Below, in pieces: positions 15,228 through 23,553 of a stretch of 27,164 bases of DNA. The DNA is from GCA-020352575 sp041635475 (GTDB lineage: Bacteria > Actinomycetota > Acidimicrobiia > Spongiisociales > JAENVV01), in assembly GCA_041635475.1 (NCBI GenBank), contig JBFKVA010000028.1, positions 1-27,164 of the forward strand, read 5' to 3'. Under the pieces are notes generated by a model, which searched no databases, had not been told where the DNA came from, and saw only the letters and a program-made list of their open reading frames with translations. Each line of letters begins with the position of its first letter. Positions within the stretch are counted from its first letter, which is position 1. The position numbers and the translations under genes are program-made.

Positions 15228-15365
15228 TCCATGACGACCGCCGGAGCCCGGCTACCCGAGGCGCTCGCCGACGATAACCCGGCGACTCCCACGGTGCCCC
15301 GGGAAGGGGGCCCCTTGCCGTCCACCGGGCGCCAGGAGGCACTCGCGGCGGATACCCTGTGGACC

Positions 15366-15878
15366 ATGCCAAGCCTCTACGACTACATCGCCGACGTCCC
15401 CGACTGGCCCGAGCCGGGCATCGTCTTCAAGGACATCACGCCCCTGCTCGCCCATCCCCGGGCGTTCCTCCAGGCCATCGACGAGATGGCGGCTCCCTTC
15501 CTCGACTCGGGCATCAGCATCGTGGTCGGTATCGAGTCCCGTGGCTTTCTCCTCGCCGGCTCGATCGCCGAACGAATCGGGGCGGGGGTGGGGCTCGTGC
15601 GCAAGGCCGGCAAGCTGCCCCGGGCGACGGTGTCGGTCACCTACGACCTCGAGTACGGCACCGACACCCTCGAGATCCATGAGGACGCGTTCGAGGCAGG
15701 ACATCGGGTGCTCATCGTCGACGACGTCCTCGCCACCGGAGGGACCCTGGCCGCAACGAAGGAGCTCGTCGAGAAGGCGGGGGGAGATGTCATCGGGGCG
15801 TCCATGCTCATGGAGCTGACGTTCCTGGGAGGCCGTGCCCGGTTCGACGCGCCCCTTCACACGGTCCTCACCTACTGA
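15366..15878 (+). CDS. apt: Adenine phosphoribosyltransferase
   Basis: This is a 170-residue protein, the normal size for Apt, which makes AMP from adenine and PRPP in purine salvage. It opens with the characteristic DVPDWPEPGIVFKDITPLL, has GIESRGFLLAGSIA, and carries the PRPP-binding motif VLIVDDVLATGGTL near 113-126. I chose ATG 15366 because it matches the family N-terminus; the same frame is open upstream but the added residues are not Apt-like. No good ribosome-binding site precedes it, so the mRNA may be leaderless. It diverges from the cytochrome c gene across about 150 bases in which I see no clear promoter. Confidence 0.96.
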   Translation: MPSLYDYIADVPDWPEPGIVFKDITPLLAHPRAFLQAIDEMAAPFLDSGISIVVGIESRGFLLAGSIAERIGAGVGLVRKAGKLPRATVSVTYDLEYGTDTLEIHEDAFEAGHRVLIVDDVLATGGTLAATKELVEKAGGDVIGASMLMELTFLGGRARFDAPLHTVLTY

Positions 15879-15885
15879 GCCACCC

Positions 15886-15936
15886 GTTTTCCCACGGGGA
15901 TTGTCCGCCCTGGGCGGACCAAGCGCGGGGGAAAAC
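15886..15936 (+). terminator. Nested stem-loops after apt / in the helicase leader
   Basis: The outer arms GTTTTCCC (15886-15893) and GGGAAAAC (15929-15936) enclose an inner perfect repeat GTCCGCCC-T-GGGCGGAC (15903-15919). The structure begins eight bases after the apt stop. The 3' arm is not followed by a U-run, so a Rho-independent terminator is not certain. The element also sits about 200 bases ahead of the DEAD-box helicase start and could be part of its leader. The rest of 15879-16134 shows nothing I can name beyond AGGAAG four bases before ATG 16135. Confidence 0.5.
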
Positions 15937-16134
15937 CGAGTAGGGACGCCGAGGTGGTACCGTTCCTCACGGCCCCGCCGGGTGGAGGCCAGCGCAACGT
16001 CGCTTCCCCGGTGGTTCACACGGCCCTTGTGTCTCATCCGGTTGGATCGCCTCTTCGACCGCCCCGCGCTCTCGGCCCTCGTTTCGCCGTGCGTCCGGTG
16101 TCGAGATCGGCGTATCACTCAACCAGGAAGAACC

Positions 16135-17601
16135 ATGACCACCTTTGCTCAGCTCGGGCTGCCCGAGCCCCTCGTCCGCGCGCTTGCCGCGGGCGGCATC
16201 ACCGAACCGTTCCCCGTACAAGAAGCCGCGATTCCCGACGCCCTCGCCGGGCGGGACGTGTGCGGCAAGGCTCCCACCGGGTCCGGCAAGACCCTCGCCT
16301 TCGGCCTTCCCCTGCTCACCAACGTCGGCGAGGCTCGGCCCAACCATCCACGGGCCCTCGTCCTCGCCCCCACCCGAGAGCTGGCCGAACAGATCAAGGA
16401 AGAGATCGCGCCCCTCGCCAAGGCGGCGAATCGGTGGGTCCTGGCCGTCTACGGCGGCGTGGGCTACGGCCCCCAGAAGCACGGTCTGCGCAAGGGCGTT
16501 GACGTCCTCGTCGCCACCCCGGGGCGCCTCGAGGACCTCATCCAACAGGGAGCCGTCCGGCTGTCCGAGGTGGAGATCGTCGTCATCGACGAGGCCGACC
16601 GCATGGCAGACATGGGGTTCCTCCCCGCCGTCAGGCGCATCCTCGACCAAACGGCCCGCCGGCGCCAGACGCTGCTCTTCTCGGCCACGCTCGACGGTGA
16701 CATCGCCGTCCTGAGCCGCGACTACCAGACCGACCCGGCTCGCCACGAAGCGGCGGCGGTCGAGTCCGACGCGTCCGACGCCCACCACAGCTTCTGGCTC
16801 GTCGACCATCACGATCGGGCCGTCCACACCGCCGAGATCGTCGACGCCGTCGGTCCGACCATTGTGTTCACGAGGACCCGCCACGGAGCCGATCGTCTCG
16901 CCAAGCAGATCGGTCGGGAAGGCGTCACCGGGGTTGCGATTCACGGTGGGCGCTCCCAGGCCCAGCGCAACCGGGCGCTCAAGGAGTTCTCGTCCGGTAA
17001 GGCACAGGCACTCGTCGCCACCGACGTCGCGGCCCGCGGCATCCACGTCGACGGCGTCGCTGCCGTCATCCACTTCGATCCCCCGGCCGACCACAAGGAC
17101 TACCTGCACCGGTCGGGCCGCACGGCCCGAGCCGGGGCAACGGGGTTGGTCGTCACGCTCGTGACGCGCGAAAAGCGAACCGCCGTTCGACAGCTCTTGT
17201 CGGACCTCGGGCTCGCCGCGCCCATCACCGCCCCGGACCTGGCGGGGCTCGGGCTGGGCGGGGCACTCCTCGGTGGAGTCGAACGACCCGCCGCCGATCC
17301 CGTCTCCCACGGCCAGCCGACCCGGCAAGCCCGCCGGGCCGAGCGGAGGGAGCCGAGCATCTACGTGGCAAACCTGCCGTGGAGCACCACTCCCGAAGAC
17401 CTGCTGAAGGCGTTCGGTCGCCACGGGCAGGTGCACGAGGCCACGATCATCATGGATCGCAAGACGGGCCGGCCCAAGGGGTACGGGTTCGTCGACATGC
17501 CCCGGGCCGATGCCGAACGGGCGATCGCCGCGATGCACGGGGCGCCTCTCGGCGGCCGGGACCTCACGGTCCGACTCGCCGCCGAACGCCAGCGGGGATA
17601 G
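16135..17601 (+). CDS. DEAD-box ATP-dependent RNA helicase with C-terminal RRM
   Basis: This is a 488-residue protein. The helicase core runs to about residue 350: Q-motif region FPVQEAAIP, Walker A APTGSGKT (46-53), PTRELAEQ, TPGR, DEAD (152-155), SAT (184-186), ATDVAARGIHV and HRSGRTARAG. A short basic linker leads to a complete RNA recognition motif (about 408-484) with RNP2 IYVANL (409-414) and RNP1 KGYGFVDM (448-455). It unwinds RNA duplexes or remodels RNPs, probably in ribosome assembly or cold adaptation. The RRM is of the canonical glycine-rich-protein type rather than the DbpA/CsdA type. Motif VI has Ala where Gly is usual in HRxGRTGR. I chose ATG 16135 because AGGAAG lies four bases ahead and the Q motif follows properly. 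The gene ends convergent with an IclR gene. Confidence 0.95.
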   Translation: MTTFAQLGLPEPLVRALAAGGITEPFPVQEAAIPDALAGRDVCGKAPTGSGKTLAFGLPLLTNVGEARPNHPRALVLAPTRELAEQIKEEIAPLAKAANRWVLAVYGGVGYGPQKHGLRKGVDVLVATPGRLEDLIQQGAVRLSEVEIVVIDEADRMADMGFLPAVRRILDQTARRRQTLLFSATLDGDIAVLSRDYQTDPARHEAAAVESDASDAHHSFWLVDHHDRAVHTAEIVDAVGPTIVFTRTRHGADRLAKQIGREGVTGVAIHGGRSQAQRNRALKEFSSGKAQALVATDVAARGIHVDGVAAVIHFDPPADHKDYLHRSGRTARAGATGLVVTLVTREKRTAVRQLLSDLGLAAPITAPDLAGLGLGGALLGGVERPAADPVSHGQPTRQARRAERREPSIYVANLPWSTTPEDLLKAFGRHGQVHEATIIMDRKTGRPKGYGFVDMPRADAERAIAAMHGAPLGGRDLTVRLAAERQRG

Positions 17602-17635
17602 GGCCTCGGGGCGCCGCGACCTCGCTCGACGGGGA

Positions 17636-18421
17636 TCATTCGCCGCGGTAGTCACCGACCGTCGGCCGCCAGCCGAGGTTCCGGGAGATCGCCTCCGCCG
17701 CCGCCAGCACCGCCCCAACGTGACTCTCCATTCCCGTGGCCTGCAGGCGGAGCACGGGGCCGGCAGATGACACCGCGGCAATCACCGCCCCTGAGGCGTC
17801 GCGAATCGGGGCGCCTACCGACGCGATGCCGACACTCGACTCATTCAGGTTCACCGAATAGCCCCGGGCCCGGACGCGGCGCAGCTCCTCCAGGAACTCC
17901 GTGGAGTCCGTGATGGTGTGGGGTGTCAGGCCCGCCAGCTCCCATCCGTCCAACACGCGGTCCAACTCCTCGGCCGGCAGCGCGGCCAGGAGCACCTTTC
18001 CGGTTCCGCTGGCGTGCGCCCAGTTGCGCCGACCCACGTCGTTGAAGAGCCGCAGGGTATGGGGGGATTCGATCCGTTCGACGAACACCACCTGGCGACC
18101 ATCCAAGAGGGCAACCTGAACGGTCTCACCGGTCAACTTCCACAACTCCTCGAGCGGTCCGATCGCCGCTGCGTGGAAGTCCTTGTCGATGGCGGCCGCT
18201 GCGCCCAACTCCGCCAGCACCAGCCCCAGTCGATAGCGGCTGGTGGTCGCGTCCTGGATGAGGAACCCCTCCGCGGCGAGCGTGCTCACCAGCCGGTGCA
18301 CGTTGCTCTTGCCCAGGCCGAGCCGCCGCGCCAGCTCGGACACACCCAGGTCCCCGGGAGCATCCCGGAAGGCCTTGAGCACTAGCAGCGCATTCCGAAC
18401 CGTCGTGAGTATCTGACCCAC
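17636..18421 (-). CDS. IclR-family transcriptional regulator (oxidoreductase/ETF cluster)
   Basis: This is a 261-residue protein: a winged helix at about residues 7-62 (NALLVLKAF, then LGVSELARRLGLGKSNVHRLV), then an IclR effector domain with HASGTGKVLLAALP and the closing GAVIAAVSSAGP. The start is GTG 18421 with only a weak AGAAAGG upstream. It diverges from the FAD oxidoreductase operon across 165 bases and most likely controls it and itself. It is a distinct paralogue of the IclR protein at 10192-10998. The control regions of the two genes share a sequence pattern, so they may recognise related operators. The effector is unknown. Confidence 0.93.
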   Translation of the reverse strand: MGQILTTVRNALLVLKAFRDAPGDLGVSELARRLGLGKSNVHRLVSTLAAEGFLIQDATTSRYRLGLVLAELGAAAAIDKDFHAAAIGPLEELWKLTGETVQVALLDGRQVVFVERIESPHTLRLFNDVGRRNWAHASGTGKVLLAALPAEELDRVLDGWELAGLTPHTITDSTEFLEELRRVRARGYSVNLNESSVGIASVGAPIRDASGAVIAAVSSAGPVLRLQATGMESHVGAVLAAAEAISRNLGWRPTVGDYRGE

Positions 18422-18586
18422 CCGACAACCCTTTCTCGTTCTCGACGCAGTGTACCGTTATTTGGAACACGTTTGACCGATTAAGAACCATCTGACGTAG
18501 ATACGTTCCTATATGCGCGATATCGGTTTGATATCCGTCACACTGCTCCCTAGCATCCGCCGCACCTCGCACGAAGGGAGCCAACG
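18422..18586. promoter_or_regulatory. Divergent control region between iclR-type gene and FAD oxidoreductase operon
   Basis: This stretch is clearly more AT-rich than its surroundings. It holds GGAACACGTTTGACC (18464-18478), AGAACCAT (18484-18491) and two copies of the self-complementary GATATC (18519-18524 and 18530-18535) whose starts are 11 bases apart, about one helix turn. TTGACC (18473-18478) with TAGATA (18498-18503) could be a plus-strand promoter, but the spacing of 19 is long. GAAGGGAG lies six bases before ATG 18587. Assignment of any single element as operator is tentative. Confidence 0.5.
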
Positions 18587-20218
18587 ATGGCCGATGCCGA
18601 CTACGACGCAGTGGTGGTGGGAGGCGGACACCACGGGACCATCATCGCCTGCTACCTCGCTCGGGCCGGCATGAGCGTCGCCGTCCTCGAGAGGCATCCG
18701 GACCTGGGCGGAGCCGCCATCAGCGAAGAAGGCCCGGCACCCGGCTACCGGCAGAACCCGTGTGCCCACTTCACTCGCTTCTACGGCCACCCGGCGTACA
18801 AGGACTTCAACCTGCGCGACGAGGGGTTGCGGTACACGTTCCCCGACCAGAACGAGGGAGTCCTCTTCGAGGATGGGAGCAGCTTCATCGGGTACTCGGC
18901 GTTCCGCGTGGTCGATCCCGAGACCGGTAGGACGGAGTTCGCCCAGGAGAACGTCGACAAGACCTACGACCAGATCCGCCAGTTCTCGGAACGCGACGCC
19001 GAGACGTACCTCGACCTGCTCGACAAGTACCAGCGCTACTGGAAGCAGGCCTTCCACGCCCAGCGATTCACACCTCCCCCCGCCTGGGGTGAGCCCGACC
19101 AACTCGAAGCCCTTCTCGACATCCCCGACTCCGGCCTGGAGCCCGTCCATCAGTTCATGACCGTGCGCCAAGTGGCGTACGACTTCTTCGAAAGCCCCGA
19201 ACTGCGCACGCTGTTCATGCGGGCTACCCCCACGTCGAGCGGCCTGTTCGCCGACGACGTCATGGGCCTCCAGGTGCTCGTGCACGCCATGGGCCTCGTG
19301 TTGTCATTTGAACCGGCCTCGATCGCGGTCGGAGGAACGCAGTCGATCACCGACGCCTTGGTGTCGGCGGGTGGGAAGCTCGGAGTCGACTACTTCACCG
19401 GGCGCGAAGTCGACCGCGTCGCGGTCACAGACGGGAGGGCGACAGGTGTCCGGCTCTCCGATGGGTCGGAGATCTCGGCGCCGCTCGTCGTGAGCGACCT
19501 GGGTGTCCCCCAGACAATGCTGCGCCTGCTGCGGGACCAGCCACTCGGTCGCAAGCTGCTGCACCGTGTGCGCAACATCCACTACGACCGCTCCCAGATC
19601 CTCTGGGGCAATGTTGCGGTTCATGAGCTGCCTGAGTACACGGCGGAGGCGCAGAACCCGGGCCTTGGTCTCCTGCCCCGTCTCTACTGGGGCCCCAAGG
19701 ACCCGGACTACTACGCCTCCAAGTACCAGCACGAGATCTTCCTGTTGGGCTTCCCGCAGAGGCTCCACATGCTCACCGCGCCCGACTCCATCTGGGATGA
19801 CACACGGGCCAAGCCGGGTACCCACACGATCCTCGTCGAGGACTTCAGCGCGCCGGCCCGCTTCTTCTCCCCCCGGGAGTGGGGTCGGATCAAGACCGAG
19901 TTCGTGGATCTCCTGCTGGAGCAGTGGCAGGCCCTCGCCCCCAACATGACGCGCGACAACGTGATCGCCGACCGCATCTACAGCCCGTACGACGTCCTGG
20001 CCAGCCACCCCGACATGCTCGAGGGCGGCTGGTCCGAGGGGACGATGATGGCGTCCCAGCTGGGTCGCTTCCGGCCGTTCCCTGAGATCTCCGGCTATCG
20101 CACGCCCATCGACGGCCTCTACATCTGCTCGAGCAACCTGCACTCCGCCGGTGGCATCGGGCGCGGCAGCTCGTACAACTGCTTCCAGGTCATCGCCGAC
20201 GACCTCGGACTCGGCTGA
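18587..20218 (+). CDS. FAD-dependent oxidoreductase, phytoene desaturase / PYROXD2-like
   Basis: This is a 543-residue flavoprotein. The N-terminal dinucleotide-binding fold shows VVVGGGHHGTIIACYLARAG (GxGxxG) followed by the acidic end VLERH near residue 37, then GGAAISEE. The C-terminal FAD-contact segment is DGLYICSSNLHSAGGIGRGS. The length and both end motifs match the phytoene-desaturase/carotenoid-oxidoreductase-like superfamily, which introduces or saturates C-C double bonds or oxidises amines. No carotenoid genes are near, so pigment synthesis is unlikely. It leads an operon with both ETF subunits, an aldehyde dehydrogenase and an SDR, which suggests that it, or a partner dehydrogenase, passes electrons to ETF. 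GAAGGGAG six bases before the ATG supports the start. The substrate is unknown. Confidence 0.88.
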   Translation: MADADYDAVVVGGGHHGTIIACYLARAGMSVAVLERHPDLGGAAISEEGPAPGYRQNPCAHFTRFYGHPAYKDFNLRDEGLRYTFPDQNEGVLFEDGSSFIGYSAFRVVDPETGRTEFAQENVDKTYDQIRQFSERDAETYLDLLDKYQRYWKQAFHAQRFTPPPAWGEPDQLEALLDIPDSGLEPVHQFMTVRQVAYDFFESPELRTLFMRATPTSSGLFADDVMGLQVLVHAMGLVLSFEPASIAVGGTQSITDALVSAGGKLGVDYFTGREVDRVAVTDGRATGVRLSDGSEISAPLVVSDLGVPQTMLRLLRDQPLGRKLLHRVRNIHYDRSQILWGNVAVHELPEYTAEAQNPGLGLLPRLYWGPKDPDYYASKYQHEIFLLGFPQRLHMLTAPDSIWDDTRAKPGTHTILVEDFSAPARFFSPREWGRIKTEFVDLLLEQWQALAPNMTRDNVIADRIYSPYDVLASHPDMLEGGWSEGTMMASQLGRFRPFPEISGYRTPIDGLYICSSNLHSAGGIGRGSSYNCFQVIADDLGLG

Positions 20219-20272
20219 GGTCGGCCGCGTGCTGGGCCGGTTCCGGGGCCGCGGACATCGACTGGGGTCGGC

Positions 20273-21085
20273 GTGCGGATCGTAGTTCTCGTCAAGCAGG
20301 TCGCCGATCCCTTGCTGCCCGTCTCGGACCTGGCCATCTCACCGGGCGGGACGAAGGTCCTGGGACCCGCCAATGTGCCGCCGGTTGTCAACGGATACGA
20401 CGAACAGGCACTGGAGGCCGCCCTCCGAATCAGGGACACCGGCCGGGGGGAGTGTGAGATCATCGCCCTGTCGGCGGGATCCGGCTTCGCGATCGACGTC
20501 CTGCAGCGCTCCCTGACCGAGGCGGACGACCTCGTCCTCATCGAGGATGACTCCCTGGACACACCGGACTCGAGCCTCATCTCGCGGGCGTTGGCGGCAG
20601 CGATCGGCCGACTGGGTGCCGTCGACCTCGTACTGTGTGGGCGCCAGGCATCCGACTGGGACCACGGACAGGTACCGCTCAGCCTGGCAGAGCTCCTCGG
20701 GTGGCCGTGTGCGACCCTGGCCCGACAGGTCACCGTTGACGATGACATCGTGACGGTCGAACGGGTGCTGAGCGATCGATACCAGGTGATGCGGTGTGAA
20801 CTTCCGGCCGTGGTGACCGTCACCAGCGAACTGGGCGAGCTGCGCTACCCGACCATGCAAGCACGACTCCAGGCGAGGACACGCCGACCTCGCCGCCTCT
20901 CCCTGAGCGATCTCCACCCTGTGGGCAACCATGACGGCGGGTCGGTCCTCATGGGCCTATCGCTGCAACAGGAGACCCGCGACTGCACGCTGATCGACGG
21001 CAAGGACGGGGCCGAGGCGGGCCGGCGCCTTGCTTCCGTGCTCATCGAATCAGGGTTCGTCGCAGGCTCCCAAGGAGCGACGTGA
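20273..21085 (+). CDS. etfB: Electron transfer flavoprotein beta subunit
   Basis: This is a 270-residue protein starting at GTG with RIVVLVKQVADP, the standard ETF-beta opening. The AMP-binding region reads CGRQASDWDHGQVPLSLAELLGWP. The usual LNEPRYP segment appears as GELRYPTM, so it is somewhat diverged from housekeeping ETF. With ETF alpha it forms a heterodimer carrying FAD and AMP that accepts electrons from dehydrogenases and passes them to the quinone pool through ETF:quinone oxidoreductase, which is not seen here. It lies 54 bases after the FAD oxidoreductase gene and its TGA overlaps the ATG of ETF alpha by one base, so translation is coupled. Confidence 0.94.
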   Translation: MRIVVLVKQVADPLLPVSDLAISPGGTKVLGPANVPPVVNGYDEQALEAALRIRDTGRGECEIIALSAGSGFAIDVLQRSLTEADDLVLIEDDSLDTPDSSLISRALAAAIGRLGAVDLVLCGRQASDWDHGQVPLSLAELLGWPCATLARQVTVDDDIVTVERVLSDRYQVMRCELPAVVTVTSELGELRYPTMQARLQARTRRPRRLSLSDLHPVGNHDGGSVLMGLSLQQETRDCTLIDGKDGAEAGRRLASVLIESGFVAGSQGAT

Positions 21086-22095
21086 TGGGACGGATCCTCG
21101 TCCTCGGGGAAACCCACGCAGGAGACCTGGATCCGGGATTCTGGGAACAGGTCTCAGCCGCCGTGCACCTCGGAGAGCAGACCGGATGGGCGTTCGAGGT
21201 GCTGGTCGTCGGCAGCTCCACCGAGGACGCCGTCACCGCCGCTACCCGGAGCGGGGCCGATCGCGTTCGCTCCGTCGACCATCCTCGATTGGAGAGTCCT
21301 TGGCCCGAGGCCGTGGCCGAGGTGATGGCGGCGGCCTGTGACCGGCGGACGTACGCGGCCCTGGTGATGCCACGATCACTGCTCGGCGCAGAGGTCGCGG
21401 CCCGGCTGGCAGCGCGGCTGGGCGCCGGGATGGCCATGGATGTGATGACCCTGCGGCTGGACGGGGAGGGGCTCGTGGTGACCCGGCCCGTCTTCGGCGG
21501 GGCGGCCACGGCGACGATTCGCCTCACGGCGAGCCCGTGGATCCTCGTACCTCGCACGGGGAGCTTCCCGTCGACCGGACCCACCACCGACCCGACCGTG
21601 GAGCCAAGCCCATTCGCCACCCGCCTCGATGACGCGTCCTTTGGGACGACCATCGTGTCACAGGAGTACCAGGAGACCGAGGGGCAGGACCTCGCCCGGG
21701 CCCGCGTGGTCGTCGCCGGCGGCCGAGGGATGGGGGGGCCCGAACCGTTCCGGCTGCTCCGGGAGATCGCCACCCGTCTCGACGGCACCGTGGCCGCCTC
21801 CCGCCCACCATGCGACGCGGGTTGGGTGGAGCCAAGGCTGCAGGTCGGGCTGACAGGCACGACGGTCGCGGCCGATCTCTACGTGGCGGTCGGGATCTCG
21901 GGAGCCAGCCAGCACATGACGGGGTGTTCCTCCTCCCGTGTCATCGTCGCGGTCAACAACGACCCCAATGCCCCCATCTTCCGGATGGCGAGCCACGGCG
22001 TGGTCGGCGACTGGCAGGATGTCCTTCCGGCACTCCTCGACGGCCTGTCAGCGGGTCTGCCGTCGGGCCCGGCCGGGACCGGGCGGCGAACGTGA
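21085..22095 (+). CDS. etfA: Electron transfer flavoprotein alpha subunit
   Basis: This is a 336-residue protein. The C-terminal FAD-binding domain is clear: VVVAGGRGMGGPEPF, AASRPPCDAGWV (usually GASRAAVDAGW), and the signature LYVAVGISGASQHMTG followed by VNNDPNAPIFRMASHGVVGD. These segments bind the electron-carrying FAD. AAGGAG lies seven bases before ATG 21085; GTG 21082 is an alternative one codon earlier. The gene overlaps etfB by one base and the aldehyde dehydrogenase gene by one base. The altered residues in the ASRPPCDAGW segment suggest a dedicated, pathway-specific ETF rather than the general fatty-acid-oxidation one; this is an inference. Confidence 0.95.
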   Translation: MGRILVLGETHAGDLDPGFWEQVSAAVHLGEQTGWAFEVLVVGSSTEDAVTAATRSGADRVRSVDHPRLESPWPEAVAEVMAAACDRRTYAALVMPRSLLGAEVAARLAARLGAGMAMDVMTLRLDGEGLVVTRPVFGGAATATIRLTASPWILVPRTGSFPSTGPTTDPTVEPSPFATRLDDASFGTTIVSQEYQETEGQDLARARVVVAGGRGMGGPEPFRLLREIATRLDGTVAASRPPCDAGWVEPRLQVGLTGTTVAADLYVAVGISGASQHMTGCSSSRVIVAVNNDPNAPIFRMASHGVVGDWQDVLPALLDGLSAGLPSGPAGTGRRT

Positions 22096-23522
22096 TGATG
22101 CTCATCGACGGAACGTGGACTTCGGGCGAGAGCGGTCGAGTCATCCAGGTGACCGACCCGGCGACAGGAGCCCACGTCGGTGAGGTTCCCGACGCATCGG
22201 CTGCCGACGTGCACGAGGCGTGCGTGGCGGCCGCCACGGCGTTTCCGACATGGCGAACGGTGCCGGCCGCGGAGCGATCCCGGCTCCTGCGGGCCGCCGC
22301 CGCCGAACTCCGCACCCGAGCCGATGCCCTTGCCGCCACCCTCACCTCCGAGTTGGGACGCCCCCTGGGAGGGTCGCTCCAGGAGGTGACGCGGACCGCC
22401 GACCTCGTCGACTACTTCGCCGAGGAGGGGGTCAGGCTCCGCGGTGAGATCCCGTTGGTGAGCATTCCCGACGAGCGCATCCTCATCGTGAGAGAACCGG
22501 TCGGCGTCGTCGCAGCCATCGCACCCTTCAACTACCCCCTCACGTTGCTGTGCATGAAGGTGGCCCCAGCCCTGGCCACGGGGTGCACGGTCGTCGCGAA
22601 GCCGGCGTCGACGACCCCGCTCAGCACCCTCATGCTCGCCGAGGCATTCCAGGATGCCGGACTCCCACCCGGTGTCCTCAACATCATCACGGGTCGTGGG
22701 GACGAGGCCGGTCGTGCGCTGGTCGAGCATCCGATCCCCCGCAAGGTGAGCTTCACCGGCGGGACTGCGGCTGGCAAGGCGATCGCGGGTGCTGCGACGG
22801 GAACGCTCAAACGGGTGACGCTCGAACTGGGAGGCCAGAGTCCCGCCATCGTGACTGATGACGTGGACCTGGACCGGACGATCCCCGGTCTGGTGAGGCA
22901 GGCGTACGCCAACACCGGCCAGTACTGCTACCGGGTGAGCCGGGTCTACTTCGCAGGCGCTGGGTACGAGGAGTTCTGTGCCGCCTTCGCCCGGGCCGCG
23001 TCCGACCTGGAGCTCGGGAACGGCTTCGATCCGGCAACAGAGGTCGGGCCGCTGATCGACGAAGCCGGCTACCTCCGGGCCCAATCGCATGTGGATGACG
23101 CCGTCTCCAAGGGAGCACGCCTCCTGTCCGGAGGAGAGCGGCTTCGGGGTACGACGTACGCGGGTGGCTACTTCATGGCACCAACCGTGCTCGCAGACAC
23201 GGACCACTCGATGCTGGTGATGCGAGATGAGACCTTCGGCCCCGTGGTCGGCATCATGGCTGTGCGAGACGTGGACGATGCCGTGGCGCATGCCAATGAC
23301 TCGAGGTACGGGCTCGCGGCGTACGTCTTTTCCGGCGACACGGCCACGGCGCTGGGCGTGGCGGATCGGTGCGAGGCGGGAACCGTCTGGGTCAACGGGA
23401 TCCATCGAACCTACGATTTCGCGCCGTTCGGTGGATACAAGGAGAGCGGGTGGGGACGGGAGAAGTCGAGATTCGGCCTGGATGAGTACACGGAACTGAA
23501 GACGATCTACCTCACGACGTGA
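22095..23522 (+). CDS. NAD(P)+-dependent aldehyde dehydrogenase family protein
   Basis: This is a 475-residue enzyme of the usual ALDH length. The catalytic set is intact: Asn146 in PFNYPL, general base Glu244 in TLELGGQSP and nucleophile Cys278 in NTGQYCYRV. The cofactor loop is FTGGTAAG and the late ETFGPVV and PFGGYKESGWGRE motifs are in place. It should oxidise an aldehyde or semialdehyde to the acid. The substrate is unknown. The junction GTGATGATG offers three starts (22092, 22095, 22098); ATG 22095 overlaps the etfA stop by one base and is the likely coupled start. Position in the operon suggests that it follows the SDR or the FAD oxidoreductase in one pathway. Confidence 0.94.
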   Translation: MMLIDGTWTSGESGRVIQVTDPATGAHVGEVPDASAADVHEACVAAATAFPTWRTVPAAERSRLLRAAAAELRTRADALAATLTSELGRPLGGSLQEVTRTADLVDYFAEEGVRLRGEIPLVSIPDERILIVREPVGVVAAIAPFNYPLTLLCMKVAPALATGCTVVAKPASTTPLSTLMLAEAFQDAGLPPGVLNIITGRGDEAGRALVEHPIPRKVSFTGGTAAGKAIAGAATGTLKRVTLELGGQSPAIVTDDVDLDRTIPGLVRQAYANTGQYCYRVSRVYFAGAGYEEFCAAFARAASDLELGNGFDPATEVGPLIDEAGYLRAQSHVDDAVSKGARLLSGGERLRGTTYAGGYFMAPTVLADTDHSMLVMRDETFGPVVGIMAVRDVDDAVAHANDSRYGLAAYVFSGDTATALGVADRCEAGTVWVNGIHRTYDFAPFGGYKESGWGREKSRFGLDEYTELKTIYLTT

Positions 23523-23553
23523 CAAGATTCGAGACCCGAAAGGCGAGGAGCGT

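Noticed and set aside
15306..15318. Short GC palindrome AAGGGG-G-CCCCTT upstream of apt as an operator
   Set aside because: It is only six bases per arm in very GC-rich DNA, with no supporting promoter or partner regulator nearby; chance is a sufficient explanation.
15967..17781. Long minus-strand open frame opposite the helicase gene
   Set aside because: No recognisable motif is present, while the plus strand encodes all DEAD-box motifs and an RRM in order.
18587..20218. Carotenoid biosynthesis desaturase
   Set aside because: Only the general FAD-fold motifs support it. No phytoene synthase or other pigment gene is nearby, and the ETF, ALDH and SDR neighbours point to catabolism.
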